A stretch of 64,000 bases of DNA from Pseudomonadota bacterium (GCA_021325655.1 JAJPGT010000060.1:1-64000), one strand, 5' to 3'. Positions 18,000-26,216 are shown, counted from the stretch's first letter. Notes: generated by a model from the sequence alone, not told the origin. Made by a program: numbers and translations.

Positions 18000-18411
18000 G
18001 CGTCTCAAGAACGGCCCAGCCTCAGGAGACCGCCAGCGGGCATTCGATCCGGTTCTCGACGCTCTTCATGAAGGCGCTGGCAGCATGGCCGGTGATGTCG
18101 ATCCTCTGCGCCCGCTCGTTCAGCGACACGCCGAAAACCGCCCCGTCCGAACCCGTTCGGTTTGCAGCGGACGCTGCCGGGCTTTCCAGCAGAAGCTGGC
18201 CGTCGCGATGTGCGCCCACCCGGCGGAGCAGCCATGCCCCCAGCCCGGACTGGTGCCGGCAGCGCTTCCCACCTCGGGCCTCCACGGGCACAGCTCCGTT
18301 AGGGACCGAGCGTGGCGCTGCGGGTACGGGTGCTGCACCCACTCCACGCTGGTTCGCAGTTTGCAGAGCAGTGGATCGATCGGGAGCAATTGCAGCGCAG
18401 CACGACCGGCC
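18000..18411. other. No confident gene; possible minus-strand remnant
   Basis: On the minus strand a frame ending at 18022 reads GAVFGVSLNERAQRIDITGH and AASAFMKSVENRIECPLAVS, which looks protein-like, but its upstream part (to 18444) is Arg/Pro-rich and overlaps archease. No family was recognised. No promoter for archease-RtcB was found here. Confidence 0.3.
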
Positions 18412-18828
18412 ATGCCCGACAGAGCGTTCGCCTATTTCGACCATGAGGCCGACATCGGCATCGTCGGCCGCGGCCAGACGCTGGAAACGGCCTTCGAGGC
18501 GGCCGCCGAGGCCATGTTCGGGATCATGGCCGACCTCGCTCGAGTGCGCCCGGAGCAGGCCGTTCGCGTAGAGTTCGAGGAGGCGGACCCCGAGCTAGCC
18601 CTGGTCACCTGGCTCAATCGCCTCCTGGCCGAGGCGCGCGGTGCCGGCCTCGTCCTGAGCCGATTCCGCTTACGGCGGAGCAACGCCCACTGGATCGGCA
18701 AAGGCTGGGGAGAGTCCTGGCGCGATGATCTCGAGCGGGGAGTGGAAGTCAAGGGTGCGACCTTGACCATGCTCGCCGTCCAGCCTGTCGAGGGCGGCTG
18801 GGAGGCCCGCTGCGTGGTAGACGTGTGA
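18412..18828 (+). CDS. Archease (RtcB activator)
   Basis: 138 residues from an ATG at 18412; the open frame extends left but family similarity begins here (FAYFDHEADIGIVGRGQTLE). That motif carries the conserved H/D residues, and the protein ends in the conserved Asp-containing VVDV; these acidic residues bind the metal that archease uses to speed guanylylation and turnover of the RtcB ligase. The central WLNRLLAEARGAGLVLSRFR is also typical. The length fits the family (about 140). No clear ribosome site precedes the start. The rtcB gene begins 12 bp after the stop, the classic arrangement. Confidence 0.88.
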   Translation: MPDRAFAYFDHEADIGIVGRGQTLETAFEAAAEAMFGIMADLARVRPEQAVRVEFEEADPELALVTWLNRLLAEARGAGLVLSRFRLRRSNAHWIGKGWGESWRDDLERGVEVKGATLTMLAVQPVEGGWEARCVVDV

Positions 18829-18840
18829 CAGAGGAGCCCG

Positions 18841-20274
18841 ATGGACCTGAAGCGCCTCCAGCGTATCGACGACTACCGCTGGACTCTCCCGCTTGCACCG
18901 GGCGAGAACCGAGCGCCCGTGGTGCTCTACGGCAGCGAGCCGCTGCTGGCGAGCATGGACGACAAGGTGCTCGAGCAGATCGCCAACGTCGCCCGGCTGC
19001 CGGGCCTGGTGGGTGCCGCCATGACCATGCCGGACGCGCACTGGGGCTACGGCTTCCCCATCGGCGGCGTGGCGGCCTTCGATCCAGAGCAGGGCGGGAT
19101 CATCTCGGCCGGCGGGGTCGGCTTCGACATCTCCTGCGGCATCCGCTGTCTGCGTAGTAACCTCAGCCTCGCCGATCTTACCCCCCGCCTGGAGCGGCTG
19201 GCAGACGCCCTCTTCGAGGCCATCCCGGCCGGGGTGGGGGTGGAAGGGAATCTGGAGCTCTCGTCGAAGGAGCTGGACGAAGTGCTGGAAGGCGGGGCCC
19301 GGTGGGCGCTTGGCCGCGGCTACGGCGTGCCAGACGACCTCGAATATGTCGAGGAGCGCGGCTGTATGGCGGGCGCGGTGCCGGCCAACGTCTCGGAGCT
19401 GGCCAAGAAGCGCCAGCGCGGCGAGATGGGCACCCTCGGCTCCGGCAACCACTACCTGGAGGTCCAGGGAGTAGAGCGAATCTACGACCGGCCGGCTGCC
19501 ACGGCCTTCGGCCTGTGGGAGGGCCAGGTGCTGGTCTCGATCCACTGCGGCTCGCGCGGCCTCGGCCACCAGATCGGCACAGAGTACCTGGTCAGCATGG
19601 CCAAGGCCGCCAGACGCCTCGGCATCAGCCTGCCCGATCGGGAGCTCGCCTGCGCCCCCATCACCTCGCCAGAGGGCCAGCAGTACCTCGGGGCGATGTA
19701 CGCCGGGCTGAACTGTGCCCTGGCCAACCGCCAGATCCTGACCCACCTGACGCGGGAGGTCTTCTCGCGGCTGATCCCCGAGGCCGTCCTGGAGACGCTG
19801 TACGACGTCTCGCACAACACCTGTAAGGCCGAGACACACTCGGTGGACGGCGTGGAGCGGCTACTCTACGTCCACCGCAAAGGGGCCACCCGCGCCTTCG
19901 GACCCGGCCATCCGGCCCTGCCCGCGCGCTACCACGCCGTCGGCCAGCCGGTGATCATCGGCGGCAGCATGGGCACCGGATCCTACATCTTGGTCGGGAC
20001 TACAGAGGGCGAGCAGCGGGCCTTCTCCTCGGCCTCCCACGGGGCCGGGCGGGCGCTGAGCCGCCACCAGGCACTGAAGCAGTGGCAGGGGCGGGAGGTG
20101 ATTGACGAGCTGGCCAGGCGAGGCATCCTAATCCGCACCCGCTCGCTGCGGGGCGCCGCTGAGGAGGCCCCGGGCGCCTACAAGGACGTGGACCTGGTGG
20201 CCGAGGCGACCGAGCGGGCCGGACTGGCACGGCGGGTCGCCCTGCTCCGCCCGCTGGCTTGCGTGAAGGGGTAG
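18841..20274 (+). CDS. rtcB: RtcB RNA-splicing ligase
   Basis: 477 residues, family length. It joins RNA 2',3'-cyclic phosphate or 3'-phosphate ends to 5'-OH ends with GTP and Mn2+. Motifs in order: GGVGFDISCGIR (metal-binding Asp and Cys, about residues 92-103), GSGNHYLEVQ, HCGSRGLGHQIGTEYL, DVSHNTCKAETH, and YVHRKGATRAFGPGHP near 341-356, where the family's guanylylated His is expected to lie downstream, in the C-terminal SSASHGAGR region. A ribosome site (GAGGAG) lies 5 bases ahead of the ATG. Archease sits directly upstream. In bacteria this pair repairs tRNA or rRNA after nuclease or stress damage. Confidence 0.93.
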   Translation: MDLKRLQRIDDYRWTLPLAPGENRAPVVLYGSEPLLASMDDKVLEQIANVARLPGLVGAAMTMPDAHWGYGFPIGGVAAFDPEQGGIISAGGVGFDISCGIRCLRSNLSLADLTPRLERLADALFEAIPAGVGVEGNLELSSKELDEVLEGGARWALGRGYGVPDDLEYVEERGCMAGAVPANVSELAKKRQRGEMGTLGSGNHYLEVQGVERIYDRPAATAFGLWEGQVLVSIHCGSRGLGHQIGTEYLVSMAKAARRLGISLPDRELACAPITSPEGQQYLGAMYAGLNCALANRQILTHLTREVFSRLIPEAVLETLYDVSHNTCKAETHSVDGVERLLYVHRKGATRAFGPGHPALPARYHAVGQPVIIGGSMGTGSYILVGTTEGEQRAFSSASHGAGRALSRHQALKQWQGREVIDELARRGILIRTRSLRGAAEEAPGAYKDVDLVAEATERAGLARRVALLRPLACVKG

Positions 20275-20400
20275 GCGGAGCGCGGCGGAAGGAGCAGCCC
20301 GCCGGGAGCGGTGGTGAGAACCTGCTCGGATCGCCACGCGGCGCATCGCCCTGGCCACGGGCGGACTGTTCCTCACCCACTCGGTCTGTGGCAATGGCGC

Positions 20401-20661
20401 CTACCCGGCGGGTGACTCCAGCGGCTCCAGGAAGATGCGGTAGCTCTCGCTGGCGGTGTCGAGCCGAGCGATGCGGCCGCTCTCCCAGGTCAGCCGACCC
20501 ATGCCCTCGAGCTGGGCGCGCTCGACCACCTGACCTTCGAACTCGCGCGCCGCCTGCATGTCCGGCCCCGCCGCCGTGCCCGCCGCCGGCTCGGTGCGCG
20601 CGTCGGGCCGGTCGTCGCCGACGAGCGGCTCCATGCGCAGGACACGATAGTACTGGGCCAT
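20401..20661 (-). CDS. Hypothetical protein (86 aa)
   Basis: 86 residues, no recognised family. The start ATG at 20661 follows the stop of the thioredoxin-like gene by one base, so the two are almost certainly translated from one mRNA. The N-terminus (MAQYYRVLRMEPLVGDDRPD) and C-terminus (GRIARLDTASESYRIFLEPL) look globular; the centre is Ala/Gly/Glu-rich. There are no transmembrane segments, no cysteines and no signal peptide. Its coupling to a redox gene is the only clue to its role. Confidence 0.6.
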   Translation of the reverse strand: MAQYYRVLRMEPLVGDDRPDARTEPAAGTAAGPDMQAAREFEGQVVERAQLEGMGRLTWESGRIARLDTASESYRIFLEPLESPAG

Positions 20662-20662
20662 C

Positions 20663-21277
20663 TCACGCCGCCTCGCGCTGCCCCTTTGGCGGCGCGGCAG
20701 GCTGCTGCTCTTCGCTGAAGCTCTGCTTCAGGCGCCAGACGCTCCGCGGGTAGCGGACCTGCAGCAGACGCCAGCCACCCTGCAGGTCCTCGGCTCGGTG
20801 GCTCGTCTTGTAGCGCGCCACAGCCAGGTAGTACTGCGCCTCCGGTGCGACGAAGCTGGTCGGGAAGCGCCGCAGCACCTCCTCATACACGGCAGCCGCG
20901 CCAGCCTCGTCATGGCTCCGCAGCAGGGCCTGCGCCTGCGCCACCAGGAGTTGCGGCAGGAACTCAAAGGGCGGCAGGTAGCCCTGCCAGCGAACCAGCT
21001 CGAAGCCATCCGGCGCGAGCACCCGCAGGTCCGGGGTCCAGACCGTCCGGAAGCGCTCGATCAGCGGCCGCGCGGCTGGCTCGGTCACGTTCACCTGGAC
21101 TGGGACAAACCGCTGGGTGACGGTTTCGGCGACAGCAGGCTCGAGGTACGTCACGGTACCCAGGGCTCTGCAGCCACCTCAAGTTGGCGAGAAGAAGTCG
21201 AGCAGGACAAACTTCCCTTCGTCACGCGCTCGCTCCAGCGCCCGGTCGAGATCCGCCGTCCACGGGATAGTCGCCAT
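20663..21277 (-). CDS. Thioredoxin-fold protein with in-frame TGA at the redox motif (possible selenoprotein)
   Basis: The frame starts at ATG 21277 with GGAGG 8 bases upstream, reads MATIPWTADLDRALERARDE and GKFVLLDFFSPT, meets TGA at 21181-21179 (codon 33), and continues in the same frame with GGCRALGTVTYLEPAVAETV to a stop at 20663: 204 residues if TGA is read. LLDFFSP is the thioredoxin beta-strand before the active site; TGA-Gly-Gly-Cys takes the place of C-x-x-C. After about residue 110 a TPR-like helical region follows (AAAVYEEVLRRFPTSFVAPE, QYYLAVARY). Downstream of the TGA a 6-bp hairpin with a 6-base loop (CGUGAC) begins 18 bases on. It is either a Sec protein or a cysteine-to-stop mutation. 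Confidence 0.6.
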
Positions 21278-21607
21278 CTCGCACACCTCCGAGCATAACC
21301 TCTACACAGACCGTACCCGTCGGGCCTGCGATCGGCGGCTATGCCCGGGCTGCGTGTGTGCTTGCGGCCCCAAGGGCATGGCACGGTCCCCGCAGCGCCG
21401 GAAGGCAGGCCACGGGCACAGCCAGCGTCGTTGTGTCCGGCGGTTCACTCAAGGAGACATGGCACATGAGACGCGAGGCGGTGGTAGGGGGCGTGACTGT
21501 GCATCCGCGCCGGATGGGTATGGGTCGGCTCCGCGCCCTCGCCCTCCGTCCGCTGGGTCATGTCGCCTGTCGGTCTGGTTGCCATGAGCTACATTCCTTC
21601 TGTTCGA
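21278..21607. other. Intergenic, about 330 bp
   Basis: Lies between the thioredoxin-like gene and an Hsp20 gene, both on the minus strand. It should hold the promoter of the former. A plus-strand AAGGAG (21451-21456) is followed by ATGs at 21459 and 21466 in two different frames (42 and 53 codons), but both translations are Arg/Gly-rich and unconvincing. Confidence 0.35.
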
Positions 21608-22051
21608 CTAGCCCTGCGCCGTCTTGACTGGGATTCGCCTCGTCCGCGCCGCCTCGCTCTTGGGAATGGTCAAGCGCAGCATTCCGGCCTCGAACCTCGC
21701 CTCGGCCCTGTCGGGATCGACCCCCGAGGGCAGCGTCACGCTGCGGCGGAAGGTTCCACAGGCCCGCTCGTGCAGCAATCGCCGTGTCCGCTCGCCGGTC
21801 GCACGGCACGGGATCTCCCCGCTGATGGTGACGGTGTTCCCGACCGTCGAGATCTCCACGTTCTCCGGCCGCACGCCGGGGAGGGGCACCTCCAAGTGAT
21901 ACGCATCATCCTGCTCGTACAGGTCCACGCCCAACCAGCCCTCACGCTCCATCACTCGCCACGGGCTGATGAAGGCGTCCTCCAGCAGGCGATCCATCAT
22001 CTCACGCACGGGCATCAGCTCCGGGAATGGTCGCCAGCGGTCGATCGCCAT
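21608..22051 (-). CDS. Hsp20/alpha-crystallin family small heat-shock protein (second copy)
   Basis: 147 residues. The N-terminal helix region (FPELMPVREMMDRLLEDAF) precedes an alpha-crystallin domain: VDLYEQDDAYHLEVPLPGVR, PENVEISTVGNTVTISGEIP, GTFRRSVTLPSGVDPDRAEA and RFEAGMLRLTIPKSEAART, the last being the classic A-x-n-G-x-L-x-L-x-x-PK signature. A C-terminal RRIPVK gives an I-P-V motif that in homologues docks neighbouring dimers. This copy is much closer to the family norm than that at 15582. A strong ribosome site (GGGGAGGAG) lies 4 bases ahead, and a 14-bp palindrome lies just upstream of it. Confidence 0.92.
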   Translation of the reverse strand: MAIDRWRPFPELMPVREMMDRLLEDAFISPWRVMEREGWLGVDLYEQDDAYHLEVPLPGVRPENVEISTVGNTVTISGEIPCRATGERTRRLLHERACGTFRRSVTLPSGVDPDRAEARFEAGMLRLTIPKSEAARTRRIPVKTAQG

Positions 22052-22075
22052 AGAACTCCTCCCCGAGTCTCTCTA

Positions 22076-22089
22076 CACGCCTAGGCGTG
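22076..22089. promoter_or_regulatory. 14-bp perfect palindrome ahead of hsp20
   Basis: CACGCCTAGGCGTG reads the same on both strands and sits 25 bp upstream of the Hsp20 start codon at 22051, that is, around the expected transcription start or leader. It is not a CIRCE element (no TTAGCACTC arm) and does not match the HspR repeat as I know it. It is a candidate operator for heat-shock control. No certain -35/-10 could be placed beside it. Confidence 0.45.
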
Positions 22090-22313
22090 CATACCGTGTG
22101 CCAGACCGAGCGGGAGGAACGGGGATAGTCGTGGTAAGCGATGTGCCCGAGAGATACCGGGCGCCCGGGCGGGACTCCTGCCGCCGCACGACTTCGCTAT
22201 CCTGAGGGGACCACGACCGGATCGCGGCGCCTCTCCGCGGCTGAGTCGATGTTCCGGACGGTTCTCGACAAGATCTGCAAGCTCCGGTAGGCCAGAGCGT
22301 CGTACCGCCTGAT

Positions 22314-22613
22314 GTGCGCAGAGGAGCGGGCTGCCTCAATGCCGCTGAGGCCGAACTCGCCCGCTTGTGCCAGACTGAGAACACATCCCATGCTCCCCCG
22401 TCGTTCGATGCGGTGCTGCGCGCTGTGAGCGCGTGGCGCGATGTCCTGCACGGGTCCACGATCTCCGCCCAGCGCGAAATCCTGGCAGTGCTCGTTCAGT
22501 CCGGGGCCCCTGTCCGCCGCTCCCGTGGACTCTACGAGGCCGTGATCACCTGGACACCGGTGGGCCAGGCACTGCGGGAGGCGGTGCGGGCCACCGGGGC
22601 AGCGGTAGCGTAG
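22314..22613 (+). pseudogene. C-terminal remnant of a serine site-specific recombinase
   Basis: 99 codons are open. After an unremarkable start the frame reads AAEAELARL, SFDAVLRAVSAWRDVLHG, AQREILAVLVQSGAPVRRSR and GLYEAVITWTPVGQALREAV. This pattern (coiled-coil zinc-domain tail, REIL-x-LLV, then Y-x-V-x-ITWTP) is the C-terminal end of large serine recombinases/resolvases of Chloroflexota and Actinobacteria elements. The catalytic N-terminal domain is missing, so it is a truncated copy from a mobile element. Confidence 0.55.
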
Positions 22614-22678
22614 CGGCGGTCGAGGGCCAATCGCCGGCTTCGCGACTGGGACTCGCGGGCGAATAGCGTCGACAACCT

Positions 22679-23950
22679 CTATCTGGTCGTCGCGACGCTC
22701 GGGGCCGGCTCGGCCTCAGGCAGCATGGCCGAGACCGTCCGGGCCGAGCGCATCCGGGCGAACAGGACGAGCGCCCCAAGCCCGTACAGCAGCCCGGACG
22801 CCTGCATTACTGCCGGCAGCCCGACCCAGTCGGCCAGCGCCGTCGCCGCCAGGCCGGAGAAGGGGATCACGCCCATGAACGCCAGACTGTACAGGCCCAT
22901 CACTCGGCCACGCACCTCCGGGGCCACCTGCTGCTGGATCACGGTCGCCGCCAGCCCCATCGCGATTGATACCCCGAACGACAGCAGCGCCACCCCGCCG
23001 AGTGCCAGCAGGAACAGGCGGACCCAGGCGAGCGCGGAGAGTGAGAAGGTGAGCAAGACAACTCCCTGGCCGATCCGTTGCATCTGCTGCGCCCGCCGCA
23101 CCCCAAGCAGCGCCATGGAGCCGACCAGGGCCCCCAGGCCTGAGGCGGCCATGATCAGCCCCATCTCGGCCACGCCCACCTGCAGCACGTCACGCGCGTA
23201 GACCGGCATCATGATCGCGAGATTCGGGAAGACGAACGCCGCGGTGAGGGCGGTGAAGCCGAGCATGGCGGCGATGCGCGGCTGGGAGCGGACGTAGGCC
23301 GGCCCCTCCAGGATCGCTCGCACCTGGCTGCCTCGGCCCGCCTCGGCTGGGACACCCCGGCTGCGGATCGCCAGCAGGCTGGCGATCACCGCGACGAACG
23401 ACAGCGCGTTCAGGAAGAAGCCTCCGGCCAGGCCGACGACGGCGATGACCAGCCCAGCCAGAGCCGGGCCGACCAGCCGCGAGCCATGGAAGATGGCCCC
23501 GTTCAGCGCGATCGCCCGGTGGATCTGCTCCCGTTCGACCAGTTCCGGCACGAGCGCCTGGTTGGCCGGCAGGTCGTAGGCGATGGCGATCCCGAGCAGA
23601 AGCGCAATCAGCACCACATGCCAGTACTGCACCCACTCGAGCGCGACCAGCACCCCCAGCGCCAGTGCCAGCAGCAGCATCGCCACCTGGGTGGCGAGCA
23701 GGATGCGCCGCTTATCCAGCCGGTCCGCCGCGGCCCCGCCCAGCAGCGCCAGCAGCAGCGTCGGGATCGCACTGGCGAAGTTGACTACGCCCAGGGCAAA
23801 CGCGGAGGAGGTGAGGCCGAGCACCAGCCACGACTGGGCCATTCCCTGTGCCCAGGTGCCGGTGAGACTCACCGCCTGGCCGAGCCAGTACAGCCGAAAG
23901 TCGCGCTGGCACAACACCGCCAGCGATTCAGGTAGCCGCAACCGTGGCAT
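22679..23950 (-). CDS. MFS transporter (enterobactin-exporter/EntS-like fold)
   Basis: 423 residues with about 12 hydrophobic segments. The N-terminal FRLYWLGQAVSLTGTWAQGM and GLTSSAFALGVVNFASAIPT are typical of the MFS_3 (transmembrane secretion effector) group, and GGAAADRLDKRRILLATQV is the cytoplasmic loop 2-3 motif (G-x3-D-R-x-G/D-R). NLAIMMPVYARDVL and the second-half RVMGLYSLAFMGVIPFSGLA also fit. Members export siderophores, drugs or other small molecules by proton antiport. It is a single gene with no clue to its substrate nearby. The start ATG at 23950 is accepted because the first residues before the helix are basic. Confidence 0.85.
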   Translation of the reverse strand: MPRLRLPESLAVLCQRDFRLYWLGQAVSLTGTWAQGMAQSWLVLGLTSSAFALGVVNFASAIPTLLLALLGGAAADRLDKRRILLATQVAMLLLALALGVLVALEWVQYWHVVLIALLLGIAIAYDLPANQALVPELVEREQIHRAIALNGAIFHGSRLVGPALAGLVIAVVGLAGGFFLNALSFVAVIASLLAIRSRGVPAEAGRGSQVRAILEGPAYVRSQPRIAAMLGFTALTAAFVFPNLAIMMPVYARDVLQVGVAEMGLIMAASGLGALVGSMALLGVRRAQQMQRIGQGVVLLTFSLSALAWVRLFLLALGGVALLSFGVSIAMGLAATVIQQQVAPEVRGRVMGLYSLAFMGVIPFSGLAATALADWVGLPAVMQASGLLYGLGALVLFARMRSARTVSAMLPEAEPAPSVATTR

Positions 23951-24255
23951 AGCTCCCCCCTCTGCAGAGCGCGCGCACTCGGTGCCCTCTCACGCGCTGT
24001 CTCAAGGTAACAGCCTGGCTGGCGCTGGCACCCTGGCCCAACGGCCGGTTCCCTACCGCCCGATCGGTCAGGGCCACGCCGCCGGGGTGGGAAGGGAGTA
24101 CGGGGGCGCCATCGAGACGTCTTGCGAGCACGGCCCGGCTACTCCGTGGCCGTGGCGCGCCCTTCCGCCAGCGTGTCGCCTGGCTGGTTCCTGGCCGGCC
24201 TCCCCCGTCCCCAGGCGGCGCGTCGCGAGCCACGGAGGAGGGCCAGGCCCGCGAG
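23951..24255. other. Intergenic, no gene recognised
   Basis: 305 bp of GC-rich sequence between two minus-strand genes. It probably carries the MFS gene promoter, but no -10/-35 pair stands out. Open frames here are shadows. Confidence 0.4.
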
Positions 24256-25032
24256 CTAGCGGAGCGCGCTCACAGGCGCCCAGCCTTCCACGCCGTCGCC
24301 CTCCACCCGTGCCCAGGCGCGGCCATCACGGTCGACGGCGAACTCCAGCGCGAGCACCGAGGCGCCGTTGGGAAGCCAGGCCCTGGGGCTCGCGGCCGCA
24401 TCCGCCCCGGCGCGAAGCTGCACGCCCGGGGCATTGGCCACATCGACCACGGCCCGCGTCCCGAGCGGGCCCGGGGTCTCGGGCGGTAGCGGGGTGGCCT
24501 GCCGAGATGGCGCAATCCAGTGGTCGATCAGCGCCGCGGGTGCCCAGCCCTCTGGACCGCCGGGACGGCGCACGCGGTACCACGGCTGGCCATCCGGCGC
24601 CGCCTGCTGCTCCAGAACCAGCACCAGCGCCCCGGCCGGGAGCTGGCCCAGCGTGGGCGCGGCGCCGGGGGCGGCGGACAGGCCAGCGTCCTGGACCGCG
24701 CGGCCGCGCCAGGCGGGAGCACTGGCAGTTCGGGCAACGCTCGGCGCAGCCGCTGCGGCCACCAGCAGCCGGCGCGGGGTCGGGCGTGCGGGAGGGGTAA
24801 TGGTCGGTGGGCCGACATCCGGGCGAACCTGGACTCCGGGATGAGAGCCGTCCAGCGGCCGCGCCGCCCCGGCGTCGAGACCGAGCGCGCGCTCAGTCCA
24901 GCCGGTGCCCGGGCTGGGCCAGAGCCAGAGCCCGAGCCCCAGCGCCACAAGCACGCTGGCCAGCAGCGCGATGCCCGTGAGGCGGTCGGCCTGGGGCGAC
25001 ACCCGCGGGTGAGAGGGCGGCCGGGTCTCCAT
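24256..25032 (-). CDS. Membrane-anchored protein with two SH3-like (SH3b) domains
   Basis: 258 residues from an ATG at 25032; the open frame reaches 25146 but the shorter start puts the single hydrophobic helix (LTGIALLASVLVALGLGLWL) near the N-terminus. Then comes a proline/alanine-rich linker (to about 110) and two SH3b-like repeats: one ending LVLEQQAAPDGQPWYRVRRP and EGWAPAALI, the other VVDVANAPGVQLRAG with LALEFAVDRDGRAWARVEGD and EGWAPVSALR. Bacterial SH3 domains bind peptidoglycan or other wall polymers. The protein is predicted to face the outside of the membrane. It is divergently placed relative to the DUF2382 genes, 113 bp away. Confidence 0.75.
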   Translation of the reverse strand: METRPPSHPRVSPQADRLTGIALLASVLVALGLGLWLWPSPGTGWTERALGLDAGAARPLDGSHPGVQVRPDVGPPTITPPARPTPRRLLVAAAAAPSVARTASAPAWRGRAVQDAGLSAAPGAAPTLGQLPAGALVLVLEQQAAPDGQPWYRVRRPGGPEGWAPAALIDHWIAPSRQATPLPPETPGPLGTRAVVDVANAPGVQLRAGADAAASPRAWLPNGASVLALEFAVDRDGRAWARVEGDGVEGWAPVSALR

Positions 25033-25145
25033 GCTGTGCTGCTTCCAGTCTAGCACCACGCCGGAATGGCACAGGCATTGCACGTGCTCGCTCGCCACGC
25101 TGGCGGTGTGATGTCCGCTGTGCCGAACGCAAGAAGGGGGCGGCA

Positions 25146-25838
25146 ATGGAGAACTACCAGCCGGAGCCAGGCCAGTATCCCGAGGGCAGCCGCGAGCACG
25201 CAGCGCGCGCCCAGCTCCAAGGCGCGGACGTGGAGGGGCCGAATCCGGTCGAACCGGCCACGGGCGCGTCAGACACCCGCACGCGCCCGCTCGGACAGGC
25301 TGGGGGAGAAGAGGCTGTGCTCGACGCGAACGACGAGCGGCGGCTGGAGCTGCGCGAGGAGCAGCTTGTCGTCCGCAAGGAGCTGCGCCAGCTTGGCGAA
25401 GTGCGCGTCCGGACCGAAGTGGAGGAGATTCCCGGCCGGGTCGAAGTGGATGCCTACCGCGAGGAAGTAGAGGTAGAGCACGTCCCAGTCGGCCGCTTCG
25501 TCAGCGAGCGCCAGCCGCCCTGGCAAGAGGGCGACGTGCTGGTCGTGCCGGTGTACGAAGAGCAGCTTGTTGTCGTAAAGCGGCTGCTCCTCCGTGAGCA
25601 GCTTCGCGTTCGCCGGGTCGGCACGACCGAGCGGCAGGTGTTCCAGGATACGCTGCGGCGGGAGCGGCTGGTGATCGAGGATCCGAACCAGACTGGGCTG
25701 GTGCGCGAGCAGTACCCGAGCGCGGCCGACGACGAGCGGCGCAGCGATGAGCGGCTGCACCAGCAGCAGGAAGCGGCCGCGCCGCCCCGCTCATGGGGCG
25801 GCTTCTTCGAGAACCTGGTGCGCCGGGCGTTGCAGTAG
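25146..25838 (+). CDS. DUF2382 (YsnF/AvaK-type) stress protein, first copy
   Basis: 230 residues with at least two DUF2382 repeats: EEQLVVRKELRQLGEVRVRT with VEVDAYREEVEVEHVPVGRF, and VPVYEEQLVVVKRLLLREQL with VGTTERQVFQDTLRRERLVI. The family is named after an accessory domain of stress-response and PRC-barrel proteins and has no known enzymatic activity. The N-terminal 60 residues are hydrophilic and probably disordered. A ribosome site (AAGGGGG) lies about 5 bases before the ATG. A second short copy follows 30 bp later. Confidence 0.82.
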   Translation: MENYQPEPGQYPEGSREHAARAQLQGADVEGPNPVEPATGASDTRTRPLGQAGGEEAVLDANDERRLELREEQLVVRKELRQLGEVRVRTEVEEIPGRVEVDAYREEVEVEHVPVGRFVSERQPPWQEGDVLVVPVYEEQLVVVKRLLLREQLRVRRVGTTERQVFQDTLRRERLVIEDPNQTGLVREQYPSAADDERRSDERLHQQQEAAAPPRSWGGFFENLVRRALQ

Positions 25839-25868
25839 CGGCTCGCGCCGCGCCATGGGAGTGAGGCT

Positions 25869-26216
25869 ATGCCTGATGCACCGTCGGCCGACCAACCGGA
25901 AGTCCTGCTCACGCCGAGTGCGACCATCCCGCCCGAGGCACCGCGTCCGCCCCGCGCCGGGCAGCTCCTTCCACTGGAGGCGCGCTGGGCGCCGGCAGCG
26001 GGCGGGTGGAGCGTCACGCTCCCGGTCCGCGCCGAGCAGTTCACCGCGCACAAGCAGGTAATGGTGGTCGAAGAAGTGCACATCCGCCCTCGGCGCAAGC
26101 AGCACGTTGCCCACCGTGCGGAGACCGTCCGCCGTGAGCGGCTTCGGGTAGAGCGCGAGGGCAACGGGGCGCCGGTTTCGGAGGCGTCGACCGACGTCGA
26201 CGACGAACTGCCCTGA
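25869..26216 (+). CDS. DUF2382 (YsnF/AvaK-type) stress protein, short second copy
   Basis: 115 residues. One DUF2382 repeat lies in the second half: WSVTLPVRAEQFTAHKQVMV, VEEVHIRPRRKQHVAHRAET and VRRERLRVEREG. The first 45 residues are proline-rich. It is similar in pattern to the C-terminal repeat of the protein at 25146-25838 and is probably a tandem partial duplication. It lies 30 bp after that gene on the same strand, so the two form an operon. Confidence 0.75.
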   Translation: MPDAPSADQPEVLLTPSATIPPEAPRPPRAGQLLPLEARWAPAAGGWSVTLPVRAEQFTAHKQVMVVEEVHIRPRRKQHVAHRAETVRRERLRVEREGNGAPVSEASTDVDDELP

